Shown: piece after piece, positions 26,484 through 34,314 of the stretch | Layout: each line of letters starts with the position of its first letter | Numbering within the stretch: position 1 is the first letter of the stretch | Source: Fibrobacter sp. | Lineage (GTDB): Bacteria > Fibrobacterota > Fibrobacteria > Fibrobacterales > Fibrobacteraceae | Length of the DNA stretch: 64,000 bases | Assembly (NCBI GenBank): GCA_017642335.1 | Contig: JAGCPF010000032.1 | Location: forward strand, 1 to 64,000 | Reading direction: 5' to 3' | Translations under genes and position numbers: made by a program | Notes under the pieces: generated by a model | What the model saw: the letters and a program-made list of their open reading frames with translations, nothing else | Databases searched by the model: none | Told to the model about the DNA's origin: nothing

Positions 26484-28250
26484 ATGAGCCATTTAATTAT
26501 AGTCCGCAAGTTTTTATTTGTAACGGCCGCGACAGCATCCGCTATGTTGTTCTGCGCATGTCAGGAAGAAAAAAATGAACCTGTAGCCGTTAATGATTCC
26601 GAATACCCCCGCAACGAAACCTTATACATAGGTGGCTTCGACTGGGCGCCGCCGACCACGTTCAACCCGTTGGACTACGACCCGAACTTTCCCATCGACG
26701 GGAACGTCCGCGTGATGTACGAGACCCTGGTCACCTACAACCAACTCACTGGAAAGCTTGAACCGATGCTTGCGGAAAGCTTCACCCAGAACGACAACTC
26801 CATCAGCGTCACGCTCGACTCCAGAGCCAAGTGGAGCGACGGCAAACCGGTGACCGTGGACGACGTCATCTACAGTTTCCGCATCGACTCCCTGTTGCCG
26901 ACCCCGCGTCACGACAACTGGAACTACATCTCCAGCATCAAGGCCGAAGGCAAGGTCATCACCTTCAACTTCTCCGAGAACAAGAATCCCCTTATCTTGC
27001 TGAACGCCATCGCCGAGACGTCCATTCTCCCCAAGGCCGTATTCGAACCGATCGTGAACGCAGCCAAGAACGGCGACAGCTACGACATGGCCAAGGTCAC
27101 GGAGTTCAAGAACGACGACCACCCCATCGTCTCCGGCCCGTACAACCTCAAGACCTACTCCCCCGACAAGATTGTTCTCGAAAGGAACGACAACTACTGG
27201 GGAAACGTCAAGCACGACGGCAAGAAGCCCGCGCCCAAGTTTATCATCCACTCCCTGTACAACGGGAACAACCACTTTAACAGCGCGATGACTCGCGGCA
27301 ACCTGGACATCTCGTCTATCTTCTTGCCGCGCATCTGGGAAAAGGCCAAGGACAGCATCCGCGCCTGGAGCCGCGAAGAACCGTTCCACCAGCCGGGTTC
27401 CATCACGACGCTTATCGTCGCGCACAACAATCCCCCGCTGAACGACGTGGCCCTGCGCCGCGCCATGATGCACTCCATCAATTTCGAAAAGATCAAGGCT
27501 CGCGCCATCTCGAACTACACGCCGGCCATGCAGCCGGGCTTCATCCTCCCGTTCGGTGCCGAAGCCAAGTATTTCAACAAGGAAGACGCCGCCAACTACG
27601 GCTACAGCTACAACACCGACAAGGCTAGGGCAATCCTTTCCGAAGCGGGATACAGCTGGAACGACGATGGCAAGCTGATTGACTCGAACAAGCAGGTTGT
27701 CCGTTCCTTCACCATCGAATGTCCGCAAGGCTGGACCGACTGGGAAGACGCGATCAAGGTCATCGCCGAATCCTTCGGGGAAATCGGCATCACCGCCGAA
27801 CAGAAGTTCGTGGACTACGGCGTGTGGGACAAGGACCTCCGCGTAGGGACCTTCGACTTCTCCATGAAGACGCAGACGGCCGAACTCTCCGCAGCAACCC
27901 CGTGGTCTCGCTTTGACCAGGTGATGGGCGCGGTATCCTTCAAGCCGGCAGGCGAAGACGCCTTCGCCAACCAGGGCCGTTACCAGAACGAAGATGCAGA
28001 CAAACTCCTTGCCCGCATTCCGGCAGAAACGGACGAAGCTCAGCTCGTCGCCGACTACCGCGAACTCAACAAGATTTTCATGGAAACAATTCCTGTGATG
28101 CCGGTTCTCTACCGTCCCACACAGTACTATCAGTTCTCCACAAAGCACTGGACAAACTTCCCCACCGAAGAGAATCCTTACGCTCCGCCCCAGCATCTGA
28201 TCGTGGCTGCAGGCGTCAATGCCCTGTGGAGCATAAAGCCTGTAAAGTAG
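26484..28250 (+). CDS. ABC-type oligopeptide-binding lipoprotein (SBP family 5)
   Basis: 588 residues from ATG 26484, chosen over an upstream ATG at 26379 because GGGGA precedes it and the signal sequence starts here (MSHLIIVRKFLFVTAATASA, lipobox LFCAC). Family 5 solute-binding landmarks: PLDYDPNFPIDGNVRVMYE, LVTYNQLTGKLEPMLAESF, KWSDGKPVTVDDVIYSFR, NNPPLNDVALRRAMMHSIN, then the C-terminal lobe. Captures peptides or similar solutes in the periplasm for import. No permease or ATPase genes follow; the neighbours are pssA and the propeller gene, so it either uses a transporter encoded elsewhere or has another role. Confidence 0.9.
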   Translation: MSHLIIVRKFLFVTAATASAMLFCACQEEKNEPVAVNDSEYPRNETLYIGGFDWAPPTTFNPLDYDPNFPIDGNVRVMYETLVTYNQLTGKLEPMLAESFTQNDNSISVTLDSRAKWSDGKPVTVDDVIYSFRIDSLLPTPRHDNWNYISSIKAEGKVITFNFSENKNPLILLNAIAETSILPKAVFEPIVNAAKNGDSYDMAKVTEFKNDDHPIVSGPYNLKTYSPDKIVLERNDNYWGNVKHDGKKPAPKFIIHSLYNGNNHFNSAMTRGNLDISSIFLPRIWEKAKDSIRAWSREEPFHQPGSITTLIVAHNNPPLNDVALRRAMMHSINFEKIKARAISNYTPAMQPGFILPFGAEAKYFNKEDAANYGYSYNTDKARAILSEAGYSWNDDGKLIDSNKQVVRSFTIECPQGWTDWEDAIKVIAESFGEIGITAEQKFVDYGVWDKDLRVGTFDFSMKTQTAELSAATPWSRFDQVMGAVSFKPAGEDAFANQGRYQNEDADKLLARIPAETDEAQLVADYRELNKIFMETIPVMPVLYRPTQYYQFSTKHWTNFPTEENPYAPPQHLIVAAGVNALWSIKPVK

Positions 28251-28286
28251 GCGAAAACAGTCAATCTTACGAAATAGTTTTTTTCA

Positions 28287-28317
28287 CGAAAAAGACATCC
28301 GTCGGGATGTCTTTTTT
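28287..28317 (+). terminator. Rho-independent terminator
   Basis: Stem AAAAAGACATCC (28289-28300), loop GTCG, GGATGTCTTTTT (28305-28316), with a T-run built into the stem. It ends the peptide-binding protein gene. Confidence 0.85.
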
Positions 28318-28370
28318 ACTATCCACGCAATTTTTTTATATTTTTGAAGCAGTCCTACAAAGGAGCTCCC

Positions 28371-29183
28371 GTGAACAAGTTACGCTATATTTTCCCGAAT
28401 GCATTTACAAGTCTCAACTTCATGCTCGGCGTATTTGCCATCTGCTGGGCAACGGGCTCATTCGACAGCATAACAGGACCCGGGACGGACTCCATCCGCA
28501 TGAGCGCCTACTTCATTTTGCTCTGCGTCCTCTTCGACAAACTTGACGGATTCGCCGCCCGACTGGTCAACGCCAGTTCCGAGTTCGGCGCCCAGTTCGA
28601 CAGCCTCGCCGACTTAATCGCTTTCGGCGTCGCCCCCGCATTCTGCATCCTGTACACTTACAAGGGTTTCGCTCCCGAATGGTTCCAATCCCATTTCGCG
28701 CTCCTGATAATCGTTTTCAGCATCTACGTCCTTTGCGCAGCAATGCGTCTCGCCAAGTATAACGCACTGGACTCCGATACATACCACCATCACTTTTCTG
28801 GCGTGCCCACGACATTTGCAGGCGCAATCAACGCCATTACGATCGTATTCTTCAAAGCCCACGGACTGTTTGACGGAGCGGAATCTGCAGCGCTGTTCCT
28901 TCCCGTCGCCATACTGTTCGTCACCGGCATCCTGATGGTCAGCCCGTTGTTCCTGCCGAAACTCCAACCGCGCAAGAACAAGCTGTTCAACACAGCGCAG
29001 GCGGTGCTCATCGTCATCACCTACATCTGTGCATTCTTCTTCGTCACGGACGTAATCCCGTTCCTGTACGAATACCTGCTGATCCTCGTTGGCGGATATC
29101 TGGTCATCGGGCTTGCAGTCGGCCTTATCAACCGCAAGAAGATTATCGCCGAAGCCAAGGCAGAAAAAGAAAAAGCGGCCTAG
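28371..29183 (+). CDS. pssA: CDP-diacylglycerol--serine O-phosphatidyltransferase
   Basis: Makes phosphatidylserine, the precursor of phosphatidylethanolamine, in the inner membrane. 270 residues from GTG 28371, which has AAGGAG at ideal spacing; an in-frame TTG at 28344 lacks one. The CDP-alcohol phosphatidyltransferase motif is complete (DGFAARLVNASSEFG then FDSLAD, i.e. DGxxAR...G...D...D). About seven hydrophobic helices. TATTTTTG at 28339-28346 is a possible -7 box. The last four bases overlap the end of the convergent mpaA-like gene. Confidence 0.92.
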   Translation: MNKLRYIFPNAFTSLNFMLGVFAICWATGSFDSITGPGTDSIRMSAYFILLCVLFDKLDGFAARLVNASSEFGAQFDSLADLIAFGVAPAFCILYTYKGFAPEWFQSHFALLIIVFSIYVLCAAMRLAKYNALDSDTYHHHFSGVPTTFAGAINAITIVFFKAHGLFDGAESAALFLPVAILFVTGILMVSPLFLPKLQPRKNKLFNTAQAVLIVITYICAFFFVTDVIPFLYEYLLILVGGYLVIGLAVGLINRKKIIAEAKAEKEKAA

Positions 29184-29887
29184 TGCGGAACCGGTTGCGC
29201 AAGGAATTGCGCGAAGGCTTCGCCGTAACGGTCATATAGCATTTCCAAAGACATCCTGGGCAATTCAAGCGTAACGCATTCGGTGCCGTTTTCGTTGCAC
29301 CATGTCCCGAGACTGCCCGGCGTTTCGTAGCCGACGTCGGGAACCCAGGGCAAGCCAAACACATCCTGCAAGGCAGCTACTAGCGGGGTCCTTTCCGGGG
29401 CGTCCACGCATCCTAGGGGCGCATGGATCGACAGGATGGACCTGGGGCGCAAGTTCTTTACCAGCTTTACCAGCGCGCAGGTTTCCGGTTCGCTTGCGGG
29501 CGCCGTCCCGGTGGACAGCAGCGTATCGCGGTCACGCTCCAATACGGAACGAGAACCGACACTTCCCGGCTTCCAGTTCGACGTCGCAAAATTCCGATTG
29601 AGGTCGACACCCGACTCGTTGCCGCGCGTCCCCATGACCATCCCGTCCGGATTGGCGCACAGGACGACAGCAGTATGTTCCAGGGCATGCGGCAGATGGC
29701 GCAGGGCACGGCTCAGCAGGAACGTCGTCTCGGGTTCTTCCCCGTGAATTCCGGCAACGACAAGGAGTTCCGTGCTCCCCGACGCCGGATAATACTGCAA
29801 CGGGGCCCCGAGCACGGAGCGGCCGTACGTCTCGGGCTTCAGGCGGATTACGCCACGTTTGTCGGGGGAAAGATCAAGCGCCATCAT
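29180..29887 (-). CDS. Zinc carboxypeptidase, MpaA-like (M14)
   Basis: 235 residues. Resembles murein peptide amidase A, which removes the diaminopimelate residue from muropeptides during cell-wall recycling. Zinc ligands HxxE in VAGIHGEEPE and a later His in LSIHAPLG; substrate-binding CANPDGM and GVDLNRNF; catalytic Glu probably in ECVTLELPR. No signal peptide, consistent with cytoplasmic recycling. It overlaps the upstream vanY-like gene by four bases (ATGA-type), so the two peptidoglycan enzymes are made together, behind ruvC. Confidence 0.82.
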   Translation of the reverse strand: MMALDLSPDKRGVIRLKPETYGRSVLGAPLQYYPASGSTELLVVAGIHGEEPETTFLLSRALRHLPHALEHTAVVLCANPDGMVMGTRGNESGVDLNRNFATSNWKPGSVGSRSVLERDRDTLLSTGTAPASEPETCALVKLVKNLRPRSILSIHAPLGCVDAPERTPLVAALQDVFGLPWVPDVGYETPGSLGTWCNENGTECVTLELPRMSLEMLYDRYGEAFAQFLAQPVPH

Positions 29888-30552
29888 AAAAAGTAAGGAT
29901 AGATGTAATCCTCGGCCAGGGAATCGAGCCGGGCAAGAATGGCCCGCTTGCAGGCGATGTCGGTAGTCTCGTAGATGTGGCGCAGCGTGTCGAGCGAGAA
30001 TGCATCCAGAAGATTGCGCGACGTCGGCAGGTGCGCGATGTGCCAGCGCTCCGGGCGAATTTTTCCGCGACCCGGCACAAACACGCGGCTGAAACCGAAC
30101 GAAGATTTCTCCCCGGCATCGAAGACCTCGTCCAGGAATGTATGGAAAGGGGCAAACATCCCGTCACATTCGGCGGGCGTGAGCTGCACTTCGTAATTTT
30201 CAGGACAGGCGTTCGCATCGACGATATCGAGATCGGTGCCTAGGTGATGGCGGCTCGCCCCCGGCAATGCGGACCACGTAAGGATGGCATACATCAGCTC
30301 TTCCTCGTCGTTTGGGACCGGCATCGGCACGCCTTCCGCCGAAAGCAGGGGCAGTTCGCCACGCGCCTTGCGGTTCCAGATGGAAAGCTGGCGTTCGAAC
30401 GAGCGGTACGCCGATTCTATCCTCAGCGAAAAACCTCGCGAGGCAACCAAGGCGGAGAGTTTTTCCAAGTATGGCACGACATCGCGGTGGACTTTGTAGT
30501 CACCAACATCAATAAGGTCCGGCGTTCCGAGACCATAGGGCAATAGATTCAC
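29884..30552 (-). CDS. D-Ala-D-Ala/LD-carboxypeptidase, VanY-like (M15B)
   Basis: 222 residues from GTG 30552, which overlaps the ruvC stop as GTGA and has GGGAGGG upstream; an ATG at 30591 is inside ruvC. The family's key segments are visible: IESAYRSFERQLSIWN, the zinc motif SRHHLGTDLDI (His and Asp) and PERWHIAH (the ExxWH motif with the third zinc ligand). Trims the terminal residue of peptidoglycan peptides. No signal peptide is apparent, so a cytoplasmic role in muropeptide recycling with the adjacent MpaA-like enzyme seems likelier than a periplasmic one. Confidence 0.82.
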   Translation of the reverse strand: MNLLPYGLGTPDLIDVGDYKVHRDVVPYLEKLSALVASRGFSLRIESAYRSFERQLSIWNRKARGELPLLSAEGVPMPVPNDEEELMYAILTWSALPGASRHHLGTDLDIVDANACPENYEVQLTPAECDGMFAPFHTFLDEVFDAGEKSSFGFSRVFVPGRGKIRPERWHIAHLPTSRNLLDAFSLDTLRHIYETTDIACKRAILARLDSLAEDYIYPYFL

Positions 30553-31133
30553 GGACACTTCCCTCCCATCTTCTCTATCAAACTTTTCCATTCATTCACT
30601 GTCGCACGACGCTTCCGGGATACGCTCTTTCTGGAGGCTCCCTTCGAGAGGAGCGCCTCGGAAATCGGATTCGGGTTAGCCGTCGTCCAGGCAATGGCGA
30701 GGGCGTCAGTCGCATCGAGAAGCACCTTTTCGGGCGCAATACCAAGCCTTGCATAAATCATGTTGGCAACGAGTTCCTTGGAAGCGTTCCCCTTGCCGGT
30801 CACGGCCTGCTTAATCGTGGACGGAGGAAATTCCGAAAAAGACATGCCCCTCCTTTTGCAGGCGACAAGAATGGCCCCGCGGACATGGCCCAAGACGAGA
30901 GCACTGCGGGCATTGACCGCCACGAAGGCGCTTTCCATGCCGAGCTTTTCGGGCTGGTACCTTTCCATGAGCAATTCCAGCGAGTCGACGATATAAAGGA
31001 GGCGATCCTCGAAAGACCTGTTCTTGGGAGCATGCAGGGCACCATATTCCAGCACAGAAAACTCCGAGCCGCGGACATCGACAAAGGCGTACCCCGTATT
31101 CACGGATCCCGGATCTATCCCAAGAACAATCAT
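30549..31133 (-). CDS. ruvC: Crossover junction endodeoxyribonuclease RuvC
   Basis: Resolves Holliday junctions together with RuvAB. 194 residues from ATG 31133 (MIVLGIDPGSVNTGYAF), with GGATGG upstream; an in-frame upstream ATG at 31202 would add a non-homologous 23-residue leader. Catalytic acids: Asp in GIDPGS, Glu in LGMESAF, and Asp residues in LLDATDALAIA. The length is normal apart from a somewhat extended basic C-terminus (SRKSVSRKRRATVNEW). It heads an operon with two cell-wall carboxypeptidases; ruvA and ruvB are not here. Confidence 0.93.
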   Translation of the reverse strand: MIVLGIDPGSVNTGYAFVDVRGSEFSVLEYGALHAPKNRSFEDRLLYIVDSLELLMERYQPEKLGMESAFVAVNARSALVLGHVRGAILVACKRRGMSFSEFPPSTIKQAVTGKGNASKELVANMIYARLGIAPEKVLLDATDALAIAWTTANPNPISEALLSKGASRKSVSRKRRATVNEWKSLIEKMGGKCP

Positions 31134-31243
31134 GCGATTACCATCCAAAAGCAAGTTCAAAAAGTATAGTCTTAAAACTAAAAATTTTATTAAATTGTTC
31201 ACTAGGGCAATCCTGTTTTTCTGTTGACGGAACGAGGTTCACT

Positions 31244-33133
31244 ATGCTTTTAGACCAAGATCACACTGGACTGATGCAAACCAAGACGCACCCGCGCCAG
31301 CTGGGCATTCCGCTGAGCCGCTGGGGACGCAACCTGATTGCCTGCTGCCCGTTCCACGCCCCCGAAGAGACATCCCTGTTCTTCTACGATGCGCTCGGAT
31401 ACTGGCGCTACCGCTGTCTGCAATGCGGAGCCGCCGGCGATCTCGTAGAGTTCGTGATGCGCAGCCGCTTCAACGGTCTCGAGGAACCCGCCGCCCGAGC
31501 AGAAGCGATTGATTTCCTCGGAGAACAGGAGCAAGAACAAGTTCCCGACACCTTCCAGGACGAACATCCCTGGATTCGCGAAGTCGGCGGCGAAAAGTCA
31601 AAGGTGTTGGAATGCTTCGTCCGCTACTGCCACTGGGCAGCATGCAAGAGCCCCTCCTCCGCCGAATACCTCGCCAAACGCGGCTGGAACATCGGCCAGG
31701 CGCAGCTCTACGGCATCGGCTATTACAGCGGCGACCCGGAACCATTCGCAAGCTACTGCCTGCTTTCGGGCGTTGAACGCCACCAAATCCGTTTCTACCT
31801 CGACAACCTCGAAGCCTACCACGAACCGCGCATTACCATCCCCGCGCGCAATTCCAAGGGACTCATCCATTCCGTATTCGGCAGGCTCATCGACGACAAC
31901 ATGCACAGCCACGCCTACGTATCGTACGCGTCCGGCCCGTGCGACATCCCTTTCAACATCCAGCCGGAGAACGAGAAGCCCATCATCGTGGAAGGCTTCT
32001 TCGACGCGCTCACGGCCGACCTCGCCGGTATTCCCGGCGTTGTCTCGACCATGTACCAGGAAGTCACGCAGAGCCACTTGCTCAAGCTCAAGGCCTGCGG
32101 AGCCGAGACCGTCACCCTGATTCTCCGTAGGGAACCCAACCGCCGTACCCAGGAATACCGCGTCCAGCGCTACCTGAAGATGGCCGAAGAAATCGGGCTC
32201 CGCTTCAAGTCCATCATCCTCCCCAAGGACGAGACCGTGGACCAGGTCGTGCGCAAGAACGGAGCAGACGAGCTTCTGTCCCTGATTGCCCACACCGAGG
32301 AAGACACCATCCATACGCATCGCCGTTCCATGCTTCTCCAGGACATCAAGGAAAACTTTGACACGGCCATGGGTTGCCCGCCCGACGTGAACGTGGGCTA
32401 TACGCTCTCGGACTTCCCCAGGCTCGCCAAGGAAATCGACGGCGTCCAGTCCGGCTGTTTCTACGTGTCAGCGGAACCGTTCGGGCTCAAGACGTCATTC
32501 CTCTCGAGCCTTGCGCTCGACCTCATCAGGAGCAACCCGAAACTCAAGCTCATCTACATCGCGCTGGAGACCCCGCGCCGCCAGATTTTCGACAAGCTTG
32601 TCGCGATGATGATTGGCGAATCCGTGCTCACCGTAAGGAAGCAGAACGCCGACGAACAGATGAACCAGAAAATCCTCGAGACGACCAAGGAACTGATATC
32701 CTACGTCCGCAACAACCGCCTCGAAATCTGGGAAGACCAACCATCGTTTGATAACACGGAAATGCTCTCTGTCCTCAAAGACGAACAGAAGGAGCATCCC
32801 GATCTTGTCGTCATCATCGACGGCATCGACCACATGAAGATTTCCGACCGTCCGGACCTCGTCGACATCCACGAAAGGCGTTCCTCGGTCATGCTGGACA
32901 TCTACAAAGCTCTCGACATCCCGCTGTTCCTTGGAGGAGAGCTCGTGAGGAGCGAACAGGGGCTCGAAGGTCCCAGGCCCTACCTGCGCGATTCCGACGC
33001 CATTTACTGGCTGGAATCCAAGGGTGGCAACCTGTTCCTCTCTGTCAATTCCAAGCGACTCGGTGCCAACCACCTCTATGAGGGCTACCTAGAGATGCAC
33101 CCGCTATCCAACAAAATGCAAGAAGTCCAATGA
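31244..33133 (+). CDS. DnaG/DnaB-type primase-helicase homologue with lost active-site residues
   Basis: 629 residues. CHC2 zinc finger, CPFH (35-38) and CLQC (58-61) followed by GAAGDLVEFV, all intact. Then a DnaG Toprim_N-like segment (ITIPARNSKGLIHSVFGRLI, 197-216) and TOPRIM motif 1 PIIVEGFFDAL (Glu250). The DxD motif (family xxDxDxAG) reads LILRREPNR (292-300), so both Asp are gone. The C-terminal half (from about 385) is DnaB/RecA-like: FYVSAEPFGLKTSF (406-419) replaces the usual GKT with LKT, Walker B LVVIID (521-526) is kept, and GGELVRSEQG...RDSDAIYW matches the DnaB QxR region with Gln changed to Glu. Overlaps the next gene by four bases. Catalytic priming is unlikely; it may be structural or regulatory. 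Confidence 0.8.
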   Translation: MLLDQDHTGLMQTKTHPRQLGIPLSRWGRNLIACCPFHAPEETSLFFYDALGYWRYRCLQCGAAGDLVEFVMRSRFNGLEEPAARAEAIDFLGEQEQEQVPDTFQDEHPWIREVGGEKSKVLECFVRYCHWAACKSPSSAEYLAKRGWNIGQAQLYGIGYYSGDPEPFASYCLLSGVERHQIRFYLDNLEAYHEPRITIPARNSKGLIHSVFGRLIDDNMHSHAYVSYASGPCDIPFNIQPENEKPIIVEGFFDALTADLAGIPGVVSTMYQEVTQSHLLKLKACGAETVTLILRREPNRRTQEYRVQRYLKMAEEIGLRFKSIILPKDETVDQVVRKNGADELLSLIAHTEEDTIHTHRRSMLLQDIKENFDTAMGCPPDVNVGYTLSDFPRLAKEIDGVQSGCFYVSAEPFGLKTSFLSSLALDLIRSNPKLKLIYIALETPRRQIFDKLVAMMIGESVLTVRKQNADEQMNQKILETTKELISYVRNNRLEIWEDQPSFDNTEMLSVLKDEQKEHPDLVVIIDGIDHMKISDRPDLVDIHERRSSVMLDIYKALDIPLFLGGELVRSEQGLEGPRPYLRDSDAIYWLESKGGNLFLSVNSKRLGANHLYEGYLEMHPLSNKMQEVQ

Positions 33134-34314
33134 TAACCGTTGTCGATATCAACAATTTCTGGAGTCCGTCCGGAGGCGGAGTCAGACGTTATCACCTGCA
33201 AAAGATGGCATTCTACGAAAAGCAGCGCGAAGCCCGCTCCGTGTTCGTGATGCCCGATTCGAAAACATTCACCGAAGTCCGTAGCGAAGGCCTGATTATT
33301 GAGCATGTCCAGGCGTTCAAGTTCCCGGGCAACTGGGAATACCGCTTTATATGGAAACTGTCGCAAGTGGAGCCCGTACTTGCCAAGTACAAGCCCGACA
33401 TCATCGAGGTGGGATCTCCCTACATATTGCCAACAGTCGTCCGCCGGGCAGCTCGGCATGCGAGCCCCGAATCCAAGTTGGTCGGCTTCTGGCATGCGGA
33501 CTTTCCCGTTACCTACGTAGGCCGCCCCGTAGCCAGAAAGCTGGGGCCGGGCGTCGGCACGTTCGCCCGCAAGGAAGCCTTCTGGTATGCCCGCAAGGAA
33601 TTCAAGGGGTTCGACTGCATCCAGGCTTCGTCCAAAGAGGCCATGGCTCGTCTCCGCAAGAACGACCTGCCCGACCCGCGCTGGATCCCACTGGGATGCG
33701 ACATCAACATGTTCTCGCCCACAAAGCGCGACGAGGCGCTCGTAAACGAGCTCAAGGCGGGCAACCCCGAACGGCTCACCATATTCTTCCCGCACAGGCA
33801 CTGCAAGGAAAAAGGCATAGACCTCGTGCTGGGAGCCTACGACATCCTCGCAAAAAAACTGGGCCATGAACCGGCCATCATCTTTGCGGGTACCGGCCCA
33901 AGCCTCCCCCTAGTAGAAGAGGCAGCCCAGAAGTATGAACACGTGCGCTATATCGGGTTCGTAAACTCCATCGACGAAATGGCCCGCTACTACGCCAGCG
34001 TAGATTTGGGGCTCGCCCTCTCGGGCTGGGAAACCTTCGGGCTTTCGATCCTCGAAAGCATGGCCAGCGGAAACGCCCAGGTCGGCGCAGCCGCTGGCGC
34101 AGCCTTCGAACACGTGACGGAATCGGGAGCCGGGACAATCCTCAAGGAACGCACTCCCGAAGCGCTCGCTGATGCCATCGTGGAACTCTACCATTCCGAC
34201 ATGCAGGGCATGAAACAGAAGGCACGCACCTATGCCGAGAAGTTCAGCTGGGACGACTGCTTCAAGCGCCAGCTAGAACTGTACAGACAAATTTGCAACA
34301 AGAACCGAGAATGA
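33130..34314 (+). CDS. Glycosyltransferase, GT4 family
   Basis: 394 residues. N-terminal Rossmann-like domain starting ITVVDINNFWSPSGGGVRRY (Gly-rich loop), C-terminal nucleotide-sugar domain with IFFPHRHCKEKGIDLVLGAY, AIIFAGTGPSLPLVEEA, VRYIGFV and the EX7E signature ETFGLSILE. Retaining GT-B enzyme; donor and acceptor unknown. Starts on the ATGA overlap with the primase-helicase-like gene and ends on an ATGA overlap with the LTA-synthase-like gene, so all three are translated in one run. With its downstream partner it fits synthesis of a surface glycan or glycolipid. Confidence 0.88.
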   Translation: MITVVDINNFWSPSGGGVRRYHLQKMAFYEKQREARSVFVMPDSKTFTEVRSEGLIIEHVQAFKFPGNWEYRFIWKLSQVEPVLAKYKPDIIEVGSPYILPTVVRRAARHASPESKLVGFWHADFPVTYVGRPVARKLGPGVGTFARKEAFWYARKEFKGFDCIQASSKEAMARLRKNDLPDPRWIPLGCDINMFSPTKRDEALVNELKAGNPERLTIFFPHRHCKEKGIDLVLGAYDILAKKLGHEPAIIFAGTGPSLPLVEEAAQKYEHVRYIGFVNSIDEMARYYASVDLGLALSGWETFGLSILESMASGNAQVGAAAGAAFEHVTESGAGTILKERTPEALADAIVELYHSDMQGMKQKARTYAEKFSWDDCFKRQLELYRQICNKNRE

